A program made the translations under genes and the position numbers. Source: Aspergillus flavus (taxonomy: Eukaryota; Ascomycota; Eurotiomycetes; Eurotiales; Aspergillaceae). Taken from it: DNA of 64,000 bases. The stretch is from positions 4,464,001 to 4,528,000 of the forward strand of contig NC_092408.1 in NCBI RefSeq assembly GCF_009017415.1, given 5' to 3'. This document shows positions 44,860 through 56,492 of this stretch, one piece after another (positions within the stretch are counted from its first letter, which is position 1; every line of letters starts with the position of its first letter). Below the pieces are notes generated by a model. The model was not told where the DNA came from. It saw only the letters and a list, made by a program, of their open reading frames with translations, and did no database searches.

Positions 44860-46790
44860 TGTTGCCCAAATACTCGGAAAGCGGTTATACCCGTTACAAG
44901 AATGATACCAACAGCTTTGCAACTGCCTACTCGAGGCAGCCAGCAAGTGTGGCTACCGACCTGACGGCCTGACCTCCACCTCCCCTCCATTAAAAAAAAA
45001 AATAAAGGCAAGAGCAAAACCAAGAGCAAAAGCAAGGTGGCCAATACCTCTCCAGATTCAGTCCAGTACATCACAACCATTAAATAGCTCCAAGTGCTCG
45101 CGGAAGTCGTTGCCAATTCGGCTCTCACGGTGCCTGCGCCTGTTCTTACCATTGCCAAACGAGCGATCAAGTTGAGAAAACAGGTCACTTCTTCGGTTTT
45201 GGGGCAGGGTGACACCGAAAATAACAAACGACACGCTCACTTTATCGCTGCGCTGGAGAAAGTTTGAGAGACTCTGGATTGGAAAACGAACAGATCTTCC
45301 AATTCAGATGATAGGCAGCCTACTCAAACTTCTTCCACCAAAGATGGCGATGCGGACCTTGACATGTTCCTGAACAAATTCGCCGTACTTACCGTTGAGG
45401 AACCACAAGAGCCTGAACAGGAGCAGAGAGCCTCCCCTAGATCGCAGAAGCTCGTAAAGGTGGAGCTGGTTGAGAATGACGAGGATGAGGCAACAGCTTC
45501 GTATTTCGGCCATATGTTCTTCAAGGCGTTCTGCCTGTTCCAGGATTTGCATAATATGCGGGCATTCATCTCCCATACCTGGTCGGAGTATCGAGACAAA
45601 AGGATCGATCTCGTAAATGCTACTCTCGTGACTGATAGCGCATTGCAACTCGCGCGAGATCTGGCGCAGGAGGTGGTGGATGACTGGGCTTCTTCCACCC
45701 TCTCTCCCGACGACAACATTCAGGACCTCGTGTTCAAAGCTGCCTGTGTCATCCGGCGTATCCTTCCGATCCCCTCCGCTGAGATCGGCCTGCCATACAA
45801 CAAACACATGGCAGATGTAGCCGAGTGGTGCTATTTGCCAACATGGGTCATCCTGGGATCGTCCGCACGTGTTTTGCAGGATAACCATCTTCCGGTCTTC
45901 AAGAAAGGCTATTTCGGTATTTATGACCCCAAGGCAAACAGAGCGGGGATGTCTCTGGGTCAGAAATTCAACGAAGACAAGATCCTTCTTCAACTCTTAC
46001 CGGAGTTTTGCATGATTGGTACATTCGGTATTCGCATGCCTAGCTCGGATTCGATTACTAAGGGTCTTATTGAGTTTCGCAAAACCAAAAAGGTTGATCC
46101 ATGGCTTTGCTTCGCCTCCCACATTCTTCTTGATGTTCATCATACCATGCGTTACAACACTTTAAGTGTATTTGACGACCTCCGGATGTCCGGACTGCGC
46201 ATTCAAAAATCATTGAAGACTACTTGAGGATTTCCAAGACTCACCCACAGCCCCCATTCTGGCCGAAGGAGGGTGACGATGAAATCAAAGATATCCACTT
46301 CACCGTGGGTTCATGGATCATCAAGGATCCCTTCGCAGAGGTGAGGCGTCGTTCGATGCCTGGGAATAGTGCGCCCGAGAAGCATGTACTGTTATCCCAG
46401 CATCCTATTCTTTGTGGCTTGTTTTTGTTTCACCTCAATATTCGAATGCAGTCTGCAGGCCAACAGCTCATCACTCAGTGGTATGATGTCCAGCAACTGG
46501 CATTGTTATACAATCCTGTGAAAGTTCAAACGCACAAGAACCTGAGCTGGCCTGATATGGAGGCTTTCATCGAGATTCACGGCAAGTCTCATATATTCAT
46601 CGGGTCTCGGCCAAAAAATGCTGGCGAGTCTTTCAATAGACTTGAATTGGCCACAGGTATGTCCTCGGCTGCCAGATTTGCCCGCGATTCCCGTAACAAG
46701 GAATGCTTTCATCGTCCCGATGGAAAGAATCCCAGAGTACTTACGCCAACAACTACAATTTCAACCATGTTTTTAAAATTATTACTTTAA
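44860..46790 (+). pseudogene. Broken DUF6604-family gene
   Basis: Pieces of one protein lie in three frames. The N-terminus LPKYSESGYTRYKNDTNSFA, with the start ATG near 44859, is followed by a one-base loss; EAASKCGYRPDGLTSTSPPL is in the next frame; after an A-run comes KGKSKTKSKSKVANTSPD. In-frame stops then occur near 45085 (TAG before LQVLAEVV) and 45266 (TGA before ETLDWK). A long open part covers 45364-46226 (FLNKFAVLTVEE to IQKS), and another frameshift near 46210 leads into YLRISKTHPQPPFWPKEGDD and onward to 46790. The N-terminal YxRYK...FATWL-like region is the DUF6604 type found in fungal proteins of unknown function. It is cut off at an AT-rich scar. Confidence 0.75.
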
Positions 46791-47005
46791 AATAATTTAA
46801 ATTATAAATACTTTTTTAATATATTATTATCTATAAATAATAGATCTATAGATTATGATTAATTAATAGACTTTAAAAATATCTTATTAAAAGATTAAAG
46901 ATTATTTAAAATTACATAGTGGTTTTTTTATCTAATATAATAGAATAAATTAATTTGAAAATTAGAATTTTTTATATAATTCTAATATAAATATATATAA
47001 GTCGG
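46775..47005. repeat. AT-rich scar, probable RIP-mutated repeat fragment
   Basis: About 230 bases of almost pure A/T that truncate the DUF6604 pseudogene. Base composition matches the interior of the transposon upstream. No terminal repeats could be recognised. Confidence 0.5.
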
Positions 47006-49635
47006 TAGTCTATCAACAACTTACTTACAGCGGAATATAGTTGCCTGAGGCAACCACTGTTACAAGTGTGGTGCAATGCGTCGTCGCCAATACGTCGAGT
47101 AACTTCTGCACCTGTGAGGAAGGGGTCTTTGAAGTCTCGCAATCCATTTCGAGATCAAGGGCCAAGGTTTGTCGCATTTTCCTGACGTCCTTATCAACCC
47201 AAGTTCATCAAAATAAAATAAAGGCTCCGCCACAGTTTAGAAATAGAGAGGTAGCCGGGTTTGTGATGTATCGAGATTGATACTGAGGCTTCCCCGATAA
47301 ACAATATATTGAATTTATTTGATGTATCTGTAATAGTAGCCTGCAATGTTATAGGTCTATGATCTAGATGTTTCGTGACTTTCAGGAGGTGTTGGCCTGG
47401 CAAACGTTGACTTGACAAGGAATGAGACTAGTCTAGGCATTGGCCTGTGAGCAATGACAGGTTCCTGAGTGAGGGTCGCTTTTCGAATTAGGAGAGGGAT
47501 TGAAGCTCCATATAGAAAAGTTCAGTCCCCTAGGATCAGTGCCGGTTCTGTTCGGCATCCTTTGGCTTTTGTAGCAGACCGATCAACTTGGAATGCAAAG
47601 GAAGAAAGCCAAGCCAATCCTAATATGCAGTGTGGATCTGACGTTTCACAAAAATATTTGCTCGAAAACTCGAAGAATCTTATGTCCAGTCTTAGTGAAA
47701 TCAGTACGGTATGCTGGCAAGGGATGTCTTATACCATCTCGTCCCGGCCCGCCTTTGAAGTATTGTGCAATGTTGGTGTCTGTGAAGCCATTCACGTTAT
47801 TATGGAAAGCTTGTCGTCAATCAAATTTTGTGTTGGCGGTGGCTATCAGTTAATCTAACCCTTGCTCCCTTGCATATGTTAAGGCTAGGAGCAAATGAAC
47901 TGAAAATCACACCCTACCTCTGTAATGCCAAATGATGGACCCCATCAAACCAGCGACAGTTTCAGAACTGCTAACTTAGTATAGGAAAGGATTTCTTAGC
48001 GAATATTAGAAACGAAATCCTTCATATATACTTGTACCCGAAAGCATACTATTACAAGATTCCTCCAGGAAAGCGCACTGGACACTGCGGTGACCTTGAA
48101 CAGACAAGCAACCATATGATCGAGAGTTGTCGTCCCAAGTAGGTATACCGATGGCCAACCTTCTATATCGGACAGCGCAGAGGTTGCAGAATGGTCAAGT
48201 AGAACAGTTATAGGGTCGTAAATGGAACACGTCATCATTCAAGCTGTAGCTCAGGGAAACAAATTCGAGCCATCTACATAGGATGCTGTTACTGAGACGG
48301 AAGCCTAATCAGGTAATGTAGCCGTCACGAAAACAGCCATCTGTGAGCAGTCAGTTGAGGGCCTACCTGCCGTACCGGAGGATTAGTGAAGTTCATGTTT
48401 ATTACCTGCTTCGCAGGAGAAATGCAACCCCGAAGCCGTTACATTAGCAACCAATACCCAGGGGGAATATTGCAGTGCTTGCACCTTGCTCCAGGCCAAG
48501 CTCCACCACTTGTTCCTGGTCACGCTTCATAGCGTAGTGTGGACGGTTATAGCATTTACGAAACAGTCTCCGCGGACTGGCAATATGTCGTGCTGTGGTA
48601 CACAGATGGCGGCACGGTGGTATTGACATTTGTTATGACGACCCGGGGAAGTAGGTCATGCCCAATAGTAAAAGATTGATTAAAGGTGTAGTGAGTGGGG
48701 GCACACTGCTAGCATGGTATGTAGTTTGACAGCTGGCGTGTCTTAGCTCGGCTGTACGAGTATGTCTCGCCATTATCAGCGGAGACGTCGGCGTTGCATG
48801 TATGAGACTATCCGCCATAGGTGAACAATGTGACTAGGGAATTTGCCTGTAAGAGATAAGGCTGATGCATGTGCGCGAACACTAGAGCCTGGACAAAGGT
48901 AATTTGGTTGTAGTGCATCGACGTTAGCTCGACCGGATGTGATTGAAGGAAGCTGGTCCGGGTAAACCAAGTCTGATGGTATATGAGTGGCTGGCTGAAG
49001 GTTAAAAGAAGGGAAGGGTGTTAGGTCCGCGGAGGAGCGTCCCTTGGACGCAAAAGTTGGAGTATCTTGCCCTGTGCAGCGTACTAGTCATTACGTCTAT
49101 GATATCTTGTTAGAGACCTTCATACAGAGAGGTTCAGACCCGAGGACGAAAGTCTACATGGAGATGGCAGCAGCATGAAAGCAGCCCTGATCAAACAGAA
49201 GCTGTCACGTCCTGGATGTTCAATTCCAATAAGACCCGTAGAATGTTCCACAGTCCGATAAGGGGAAAGAACCACCGGATTGAGCACAAATAAGCGTTTC
49301 TCCCGCGGACGGGTAAGGCTAATGTTACATTTGACATCTAGTCTTCACCCGACGAATGCAAATACCTTAGGAACTGGAGGGTTTCGTCAAGGACAGCGCT
49401 GAAGTAAGCGCAATGAATGAAAGGAGAGGACTGTGGTGCCTGGCTGGCTGGAATAATCAGCCCTAGAATCACACAAATTCCCACGGTTTCATTGCACTAG
49501 GCCATGTAAACGTCACGACAACGTTCATCTGTACTACAAACGGGAGAATGAGCCCGCCAAGGAAGATGTATAAAGACAAGACCACCAGGAAGGAGAGGCC
49601 AAGACAAAACGTGTGTCAAGACATCTCTTCTCAGC
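47006..49635. other. 2.6-kb gene-poor region before the PKS cluster
   Basis: Normal base composition but no convincing gene. The longest frame (47469-47858, plus) has no domain. No tRNA, repeat or element was recognised. The right end is the promoter of the cluster regulator. Confidence 0.45.
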
Positions 49636-51648
49636 ATGACGGATTGGGCCCACAACCTCAGAGAAGTCCCAGCGCCACCAACCGGGGATCGTGCAACTGT
49701 GAAAGAACGGCGCCGTAGCTGCCGTTTTTGTCGCACTCGCAAACTACGTTGCTCGGGTACTAGCCAGTGCAGTGCGTGTAAGGATCGACAGCTTGAATGT
49801 GTTTACGACCAGGTCATGGCTCCCAAGGGCCGACCCGAAGCCACCACGATTGGCAAGGAAAGGGAAACCGACCATCCCTGGCGAGCAGCCCCAGTTAGGT
49901 CCCATTCCGACCCCTTGCTCGGTTATCGCCCATCAGAAAGTACTAGTGTCGCTGAAGCGCTCAACGAACTGGCTGCAGACCTTCAGGAACGCCGGCTTGG
50001 ACTCCCACCGCTAGCCCTACCAATGAGTCCTCCAAACGCAATACTAGGGTATCGAGATCTCGTCATGGTCCTCACCCAAGACCTCATTGATATTCCCGTG
50101 AGGCGAGTGAGCATTCTAGACCACCTTCCGTATTTCCCGGACGACAATCGCATTGCTGGGAATAAGTGGGACGCCTGCCCTCAGCGACTCAATCCCTTCG
50201 AGCCGATTCCTCTGTCCAGATACGACATCCACCGAACGACTCAGCTCATTGACGTGTGGTTTGCTACGCACCCCTTGTCCATGGGGCTGTCCAAGACACT
50301 ATTTCTCCGTTCTGTCCGTGATAACTCGTGCAATCCCCTTCTCCTTGCGATCGTCCTCGGAGGTGCACAGCGGGAACTTGGTGATGTAAAAGCCTTGGAG
50401 GAATGCCACGCCCTTCTCCAGTGGGCTGTATCGCATCTGCATGAGATCACAACCGACGCCTCGGACCTGCCGACCGCGCAAGCACTGAGCTTGTTGGCCT
50501 GGCATGAGATCTGTCAAGGTAATGTGGAACAGGCGGTGGTCTATACTATGTACGCCCATCGCGCCGTAACGCGATTGATCAAGGAGACATCCACCTTAGT
50601 CGCCTGGGATTTGCGGCAGGTAAACGGCATCCGTCTAGCCCAGGTCGAGTGGGAAATGTTGCATGCAGTCGGATGGGTGACCCTATCGCTCATAGTGTGG
50701 TATTGCACACATTCAGAGATCGCCAACGACGACCTGCCGGTCCTCGCACAGATGCACACCCACCCACCCATTGATAAAGATAATTCATGGATCCTTCGCC
50801 TGGATCGTGCAGCAGATAACCTCTCCACCTTGACACATCAGGGAGCCTGGATTCCAGAAATCTGGACTATCAGCCATATTACCGCTGCTGTTGTGCATCT
50901 ACGCACAATCAATCCCGACCCGATACCCGCACATTCCTGCTGGCAGACTCAATTACATCAACATCTGCGAACCCTGCGTCGCTCTCGAGAGACAACGAGC
51001 ATCCAGTACGACGAGGCTTGGGTTGCTTTGGCTCGAAATGCGCGTATAATTGAGGCTAACATGGAGCAGTCTGTCTCCCATACATGGATTCTGGTTTCCT
51101 ACCAAACGCTGTTAATCCACCTGCTCTTCCCGTGTACGGGCAGTATGCCCATCACGACGTCTCAGGTACAACAATTATCCAATATTATCCAATTCTTTGT
51201 AGATCACTTTAAAATCTTCACGACACTGACAACGGCTCCTTCAATGGCTTGTAGGAGCAACCGCTCTCTCGTTAGCTCCTACGTCACTGGACTCGCGGCC
51301 TGTGGAAGTGCGATTGAGAAGGTTTCTATTCAGCTGCAAGAGCGCAAGCCTTGGTTGGAGCCGAATACGCCGCAGGTACTGGTTCACTTGCTGGACCTGG
51401 CGGCTCAGCTCGACCAATTGTTTGCTAGTGATACTCTTCTGGCCGACAGGCGCTGGCGAATCGTCAAGGATCGGTTTCGCCGACTGTCAATGGCAAGGGA
51501 AGACACACGTACTGCCGATGCCTCGGGCTGGGATGCTGCTTTCTCAGGCCTTCCCCCGGTGATCTCTACGCCTGCAGTGTTGCCTTTGCTCGGTACAATG
51601 GATGGTTTACCGGAAGTACCTGAGAATAGCTTGTTATGGAGCCCCTAA
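49636..51648 (+). CDS. Zn2Cys6 transcription factor, likely PKS-cluster regulator
   Basis: 670 aa, one exon, from the ATG of MTDWAHNLREVP. The Zn2Cys6 cluster sits at about residues 29-55 with spacing C-x2-C-x6-C-x5-C-x2-C-x6-C (CRFCRTRKLRC, then CSACKDRQLEC), followed by a basic patch. The fungal-specific transcription factor region spans about residues 190-450 (THPLSMGLSKTLFLRSV, LSLLAWHEICQGNVEQAV, EWEMLHAVGWVTLSLIVW), with a weaker C-terminal helical part. It is the only regulator beside the PKS, monooxygenase, P450 and transporter, so control of that set is the likely role, by context only. Convergent with the monooxygenase gene. Confidence 0.9.
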   Translation: MTDWAHNLREVPAPPTGDRATVKERRRSCRFCRTRKLRCSGTSQCSACKDRQLECVYDQVMAPKGRPEATTIGKERETDHPWRAAPVRSHSDPLLGYRPSESTSVAEALNELAADLQERRLGLPPLALPMSPPNAILGYRDLVMVLTQDLIDIPVRRVSILDHLPYFPDDNRIAGNKWDACPQRLNPFEPIPLSRYDIHRTTQLIDVWFATHPLSMGLSKTLFLRSVRDNSCNPLLLAIVLGGAQRELGDVKALEECHALLQWAVSHLHEITTDASDLPTAQALSLLAWHEICQGNVEQAVVYTMYAHRAVTRLIKETSTLVAWDLRQVNGIRLAQVEWEMLHAVGWVTLSLIVWYCTHSEIANDDLPVLAQMHTHPPIDKDNSWILRLDRAADNLSTLTHQGAWIPEIWTISHITAAVVHLRTINPDPIPAHSCWQTQLHQHLRTLRRSRETTSIQYDEAWVALARNARIIEANMEQSVSHTWILVSYQTLLIHLLFPCTGSMPITTSQVQQLSNIIQFFVDHFKIFTTLTTAPSMACRSNRSLVSSYVTGLAACGSAIEKVSIQLQERKPWLEPNTPQVLVHLLDLAAQLDQLFASDTLLADRRWRIVKDRFRRLSMAREDTRTADASGWDAAFSGLPPVISTPAVLPLLGTMDGLPEVPENSLLWSP

Positions 51649-52038
51649 ATTGAATAGTTATAATCTAATGGTCCTCAATAGCTGCACGTAATTGGGGGGG
51701 CTACATTTGCTATTGCGTCATGGATGTGTGCTACTAGTTGATTTTGTCTATAACGGAAATTGAATGTTGGGAACTTCACTTTTACCACCAGAGTAACCTG
51801 TGGTAATGCCTATGATACATGGATAGATATCATGGAAGCCGGTGGTGTTCGGAACCGCCACTGATAAATTTAATGCCTGTTCCATGAAGTGCTTGGCAGC
51901 AACGTTCAGGGACACTGAAAGCGTAGATAGCTTCTACTCGCGGGATAGCTTTTAAAGGGGCTTATATATTTGAAAGATTGCAATTTAATCACCCTCCCAT
52001 CCCTGCAGCCGACAGACCTTGAGCCTCGCGCACCCGAT
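51649..52038. other. Convergent spacer
   Basis: 390 bases between the regulator and monooxygenase ends; nothing recognised. Confidence 0.4.
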
Positions 52039-53554
52039 TCATGACAGGTCCCGATCCAACGCTTTCACGCATGGCTGATAACCATATAACCACCTCAAAG
52101 ACCACGACCAGCACCACGCTGGAGCATACGTATATGCCATGCGGCGCAGGAGCGGACCGAAAAGGGGCAGGATCCTTCCCATGTGAAAGAGCGCGAAAAT
52201 GTTGGAGAAATGGACCAGATCCTTCGCTCGACATTCACGCTGCCGACGGTATCTATCCAGCAGCTCTGAGAGATCGACCGCTGTTTCGCACTGGAAATAC
52301 TCATGAAGGGTATTTCCCAGCTCGGCGGCATCCTCGATTGCCTGGCAGGCCCCCTGGCCAAAGAAGGACGTCATTGCGTGCGCGGCTGCTCTAGGTCAGC
52401 ATAGTTCTTCCGAACGATATGTCTTCCACACAACTATCATTGTGTGCGGTCTCTGATCACTTACCGTCTCCGATGAGGGCCACTCGTCCTGCGGCCATCG
52501 CTGGGAATGATGTCTCTTCGAAAACATCGCTGGCCGTGACTCGTTCGGAACGGCCGACAACTTCAAGCCCGGTTAGCAGATCATCCGACTCGACGAATGA
52601 ATGAAGGGAACAGAATGCACTGCGAGAAGAAAGAGGCCAGACTTACCATCTTTCACCAGGCCTGTCTCTCCAAACGGATGATAATGGTCACCATACACTC
52701 CATTGATCATGTCCTTGTTGACGCTTTTCCAAACTGAGCGGTCCTCGGCCCTTAAATCCGCTCGCTATAACAAGAGCCTGGTTAGCTTCAATTCGACTCT
52801 TTCCTGGTGGCTCTTGGGAGTCTTTCTTTCCCCTTACCTTAACGCCGATGAACCACTGCCTCTTGTCCTTACATGGCCAGGTGGTGAAGATACTATCATC
52901 GTATAGCATCCACGTCCCGACACCCTCCTCTTCCGGACCCAAGTGCTCTAATGGGGCCGTGTATCCACTCATGTGGGTTCTTCCGGTGAATCGAATTGTG
53001 CTGTTTATTATTGTCTCGCCGCCTCTCTTTGCCAGTGCTCTGCGTGTCGCCGATCGAATGCCATCCGCTCCGACGACAATCTGCCCTGAGATTTCTCGTC
53101 CATCTGCCAACGTGACCGTCACGAGCTTCTTTTCTGCATCATCCACGACATCTACCACTTGGGCACCAAGCAGGACATGCTCTTCACCGGCGACGCGGTA
53201 CAGTGCGGAATGAAAGGCGTGTCGCTCGATCTTGTACACGGGGTAGCCGAAGGTCTTCTCCGTGGAATCGAAATCCAGCATGTTCCATTGCGTGGTGTTG
53301 CGGAAGATACGAATCTTGCGCAGTCGCTGGCCCTCTCGCTCTATCTCTGGTAGGAACCCAAGTTGATCCAAGACACGTAGGCAGTTGGGTGCCAATGAGA
53401 TCCCCGCCCCAACAGGAGTCACTGCTGCACTACGTTCCAGGACGAGGTACCGGAGGCCGAGGCGCTTGCAGATGTTGGCTAGGGTGAGACCGCCAATACC
53501 AGCGCCTACAATGAGGACTTGGATCGTTTCATGCTCGGTGTATGCGGACATCAT
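52039..53554 (-). CDS. FAD-dependent monooxygenase of the PKS cluster
   Basis: About 425 aa from four exons, near 53554-52838, 52764-52647, 52560-52463 and 52385-52039. The FAD GxGxxG motif is [21 protein letters not shown], the DG motif is [10 protein letters not shown] and the GD motif, split by the last intron, reads [22 protein letters not shown]. The C-terminus is hydrophobic, with [20 protein letters not shown] and a final WLYGYQP, which recalls membrane-bound FAD epoxidases/hydroxylases of fungal meroterpenoid and polyketide clusters (AusM/PaxM kind). It would epoxidise or hydroxylate an alkene or ring of the product. The acceptor of the last intron was chosen so that GDAAHAM is restored. 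Tandem with the P450, minus strand. Confidence 0.88.
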
Positions 53555-54496
53555 GGTTTTCGCTGTGATCCGGGGCTGGTAGGGGGATAAAGGGGATGAT
53601 TACTGGACTAAAGCCCGAGGAGTGGAAAGAAAGGTAGAAGCTCTTGGGGATAACGAGAAAACCCACGTTCTTGTCCCAAAATCACGATTGACGTCTTGGT
53701 TTGTGAAAATATTATCGTATAAACCCTGTGGGGATGTTGTACTTATGTTAGTACTAGTATTAGATATAGCCGTCCGAATTGGAATCATCTATGCCCACGA
53801 TTTCGCCCATACCATGGCCACCGGTACTGATACGAGATACGTGCTACTCCGCGCTGGGGAATAAATGACAGCATGGCCAACGATGCAGTAGCAGACCCTG
53901 TCTTGACGAGTGGCATCCAGTCCGCGGTCGTGGTGCGGACCGCATGCGTCAACTATATTTTATGGTTACATCCGCGGACCTACTTCTTTTCTTTTCTTTT
54001 CTTTTTTCTTTTTTCTTTTTTTTTTATTTTTATTTCTTTTTTTTCTTACCCAATTGATTATTTAAGATTTGCTCATTTTTGTAAGTACGCCTCAGATTTC
54101 TGTGGGTAGTAGCGCACGGAAAATGGATGCGTTGCGATATGTGTGAATAGCAAAAGTCTTCATCTACGCTTCAGAAATAGTAACCGTCGGGTATGGATGA
54201 GACTCAACGCCGAATAAATAGACCAAATGAATGAAAGCAGATGTACATTATTCGCTCAACTTAAATCGAACGCATGGCATTAGTGATTAGCTTCTAAATA
54301 TACATTGTTGCTGGGTATCAGCATGAACGAAGACGAAACCAGTTTGCAGTAAAAGTCCCAATGAATTCAGATTGAACGGTCTGCTTATCCTAGAATTATA
54401 GCCCTACATGTCACATTAACACACTGAGCCCCTTGCTTGTTCATACACTAAGAATCCGCCCCTTGATATCGAGTCAACCGTAGCATGGCAGTCATC
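53555..54496. promoter_or_regulatory. Upstream region of the monooxygenase, with pyrimidine tract
   Basis: 942 bases between the monooxygenase ATG and the P450 stop. Positions 53988-54050 are a nearly uninterrupted T/C tract (TTTTC repeats). On the minus strand this is a purine tract about 430 bases before the ATG. No gene seen. Confidence 0.5.
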
Positions 54497-56053
54497 TCAA
54501 GACCCAAACACACGCGGCCGAATGCGCACCGCAGCATCTCCCTCCAGCCAAGGGCTTCCCACCTTCGTAAAATCGAGTCGCGACAAATCCGCGGGTGCTC
54601 CGTCACGACCCCACTCAATTGCGTACTTCATCAGGAGCGCAGCGAGAAACTCGCGCGCAATGATGGCGGCAAAGTTTTCACCCGGGCAACGATGGTTTCC
54701 TGCGCCGAACTGCAGGAAGGCCGCTTCCTTCGAGCCATTCCAGGGATTGAGTCGGCCGTCGGGGAGGAGCCATCGATGTGGCTGATATTCGTGTGGTTCC
54801 GGGTAAATGGCTGGATCATGGTGTGTCAGGTAGGGAGAGATGAGAACGACCGATTTCTCCGGGACCGTATAGTCGCTCCCTTCGAGGCTGACGGGCCGTT
54901 TAGTTGTGCGGAACATGTGCACCCCAGAGTACCGGCGACCTTCTTCGCGAAGGCAAGCAAGCAGGGGTGCACATTGGTGAATATCGGACGTGGTGGCCAG
55001 AGACTCTCGAATTTCCTCTTGGTATATGGGATGGCGGAGCAACTGTATGAGGAGGTCAGGTCCAGCTTCCGCAGCAGCCACGTGGAAAGGCTTACCTCGA
55101 CAATCGTCCAGGCAATGCTGGCGACGGTGCTGGTGTGTGCCGCAAACATTAGTACCACATGGTGGGATGGGTAATAATCTGCGAGCTGGGCAGTTCGGGG
55201 ATCGTTTAGCGTGTAGTTGATGTAATCCAACGAGTCGCGCCAAACGTCCGATTCTAGCTGGCGAGCCGCCAGGCGTTCACGAAAGATCTCAGCAAACCGA
55301 TTTCGGGCTTGGGCCAACTGTCGCCCCGGTAGGTGTGGAACCCAGGATGGTAACAGTAAATTGAAGGGATGGCCTACTAGTGACTCCATCTGTTGAAGGA
55401 GGTCGTATAGCTCATCCACATGGTGGTCGTAGAAATCTTCGCCCATCATGCAGCGGACGATGACTCGATGCACAAACCGGGAGATGCTCTCGAATATCTC
55501 CACGTCTGGCATCTGCGACCAGTGTTGTAGAGACTTGTGGGCTTCTTCGCCGGCCAGTCTCCCATAGCTCTGTAGCGCGGCACTTCGGTTGACGCCGCGG
55601 TTGATGGAGCCGAGGAGATTGCGGCCGTGTGTGAAATAGCCTGGATTTGCGGCCTTATTGAGAAACATCCCCTAGAGAAATAATGAGCATGAGGGACATG
55701 AGCTGACAACGAGGATGAAGGCTTACTATGCCGCCAGAGAATGACCAAGTGTCCTCCTTCATTTCCAGGAAAAACCGATTCCATTTCTGCCCACGTAGAT
55801 AAAAGATCTGTTTCACAAGGCAATCGATCCGGAAGACGGACCCGTGTTTCCCCGTGGCTTGTTTGACGAACTGAACTGGGCTTGCTAGAAACACTAAGAT
55901 ATCACTAATGAAATATATGCCTCCATTGGCGCGGGGAGGCAATTTGGTGCTTGCACGACGAGAAGAGAAAAGCAGCAGGGCTAGTCCCAAAGTCCCCAGC
56001 CATGCAGCAATAAAGCTCAGCAGAGAAGGTCTGAAAAGGAGAGCCTCCAGCAT
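54497..56053 (-). CDS. Cytochrome P450 with CYP51-like I-helix
   Basis: 482 aa from three exons, 56053-55727, 55671-55096 and 55042-54497, all in phase 0. There is an N-terminal membrane helix (FIAAWLGTLGLALLLF). The I-helix reads VVLMFAAHTSTVASIAW, with the His-Thr pair of CYP51 in place of the usual acid-Thr pair. The haem loop is FGAGNHRCPGENFA, also CYP51-like. The PERF region is YQPHRWLLPDGRLNP. In spite of these features it is too divergent to be the sterol demethylase, and lies in a PKS cluster, so a tailoring oxygenase of the CYP51 clan is the best reading. It is transcribed away from the MFS gene across a 440-base promoter. Confidence 0.9.
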
Positions 56054-56492
56054 TTTCGCTAATATAGATAGTGAAGCGAGCTGAAGAACAGGACTTGTCG
56101 ATGTACATCAGAATGGTGTAAAAGTGAAACCACAAGATGTGGAAGAGTGGGAATAACAGGGATAATGAGCTGTCCATCCTCAAAGCACTCGTCTTTGCCA
56201 TGAGAACAACGACCGCCAAAACCGTGTCCAGCACTTTCGCGACTGGTTCGAATAAGAAACTAAAAATTGCTCTCCGCGGAGGACTGGAAGATCCTCTGGG
56301 AAGGGTTGCATTGACCCAATGCAACCCTCATAAATCTCTCCTTAATGCAACAGCATTTCTGCCTCAACATGCGATGAACATGTCAAGATAGAATTCACGT
56401 GAACTATATATCAACTTTCACAGATCGTGAGAAAATACCTGCTTCACATTGACAGCTAGATTCAGTGGTTTTGGATAGTCGCACATTGCCAA
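56054..56492. promoter_or_regulatory. Bidirectional promoter, P450 / MFS transporter
   Basis: 439 bases shared by two cluster genes. It contains the palindrome described at 56302-56328. No unambiguous TATA box was picked. Confidence 0.6.
56302..56328. promoter_or_regulatory. Perfect 12-bp-arm palindrome, candidate operator
   Basis: AGGGTTGCATTG, a three-base spacer ACC, then CAATGCAACCCT. The arms are exact complements. The spacer and right arm together contain a CCAAT box. Location between two divergent cluster genes suggests a dimeric regulator site or a CCAAT-complex site, but this is untested. Confidence 0.6.

Noticed and set aside
47469..47858. 129-codon plus frame in the gene-poor region
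   Set aside because: No domain, no signal peptide and no splice-supported extension.
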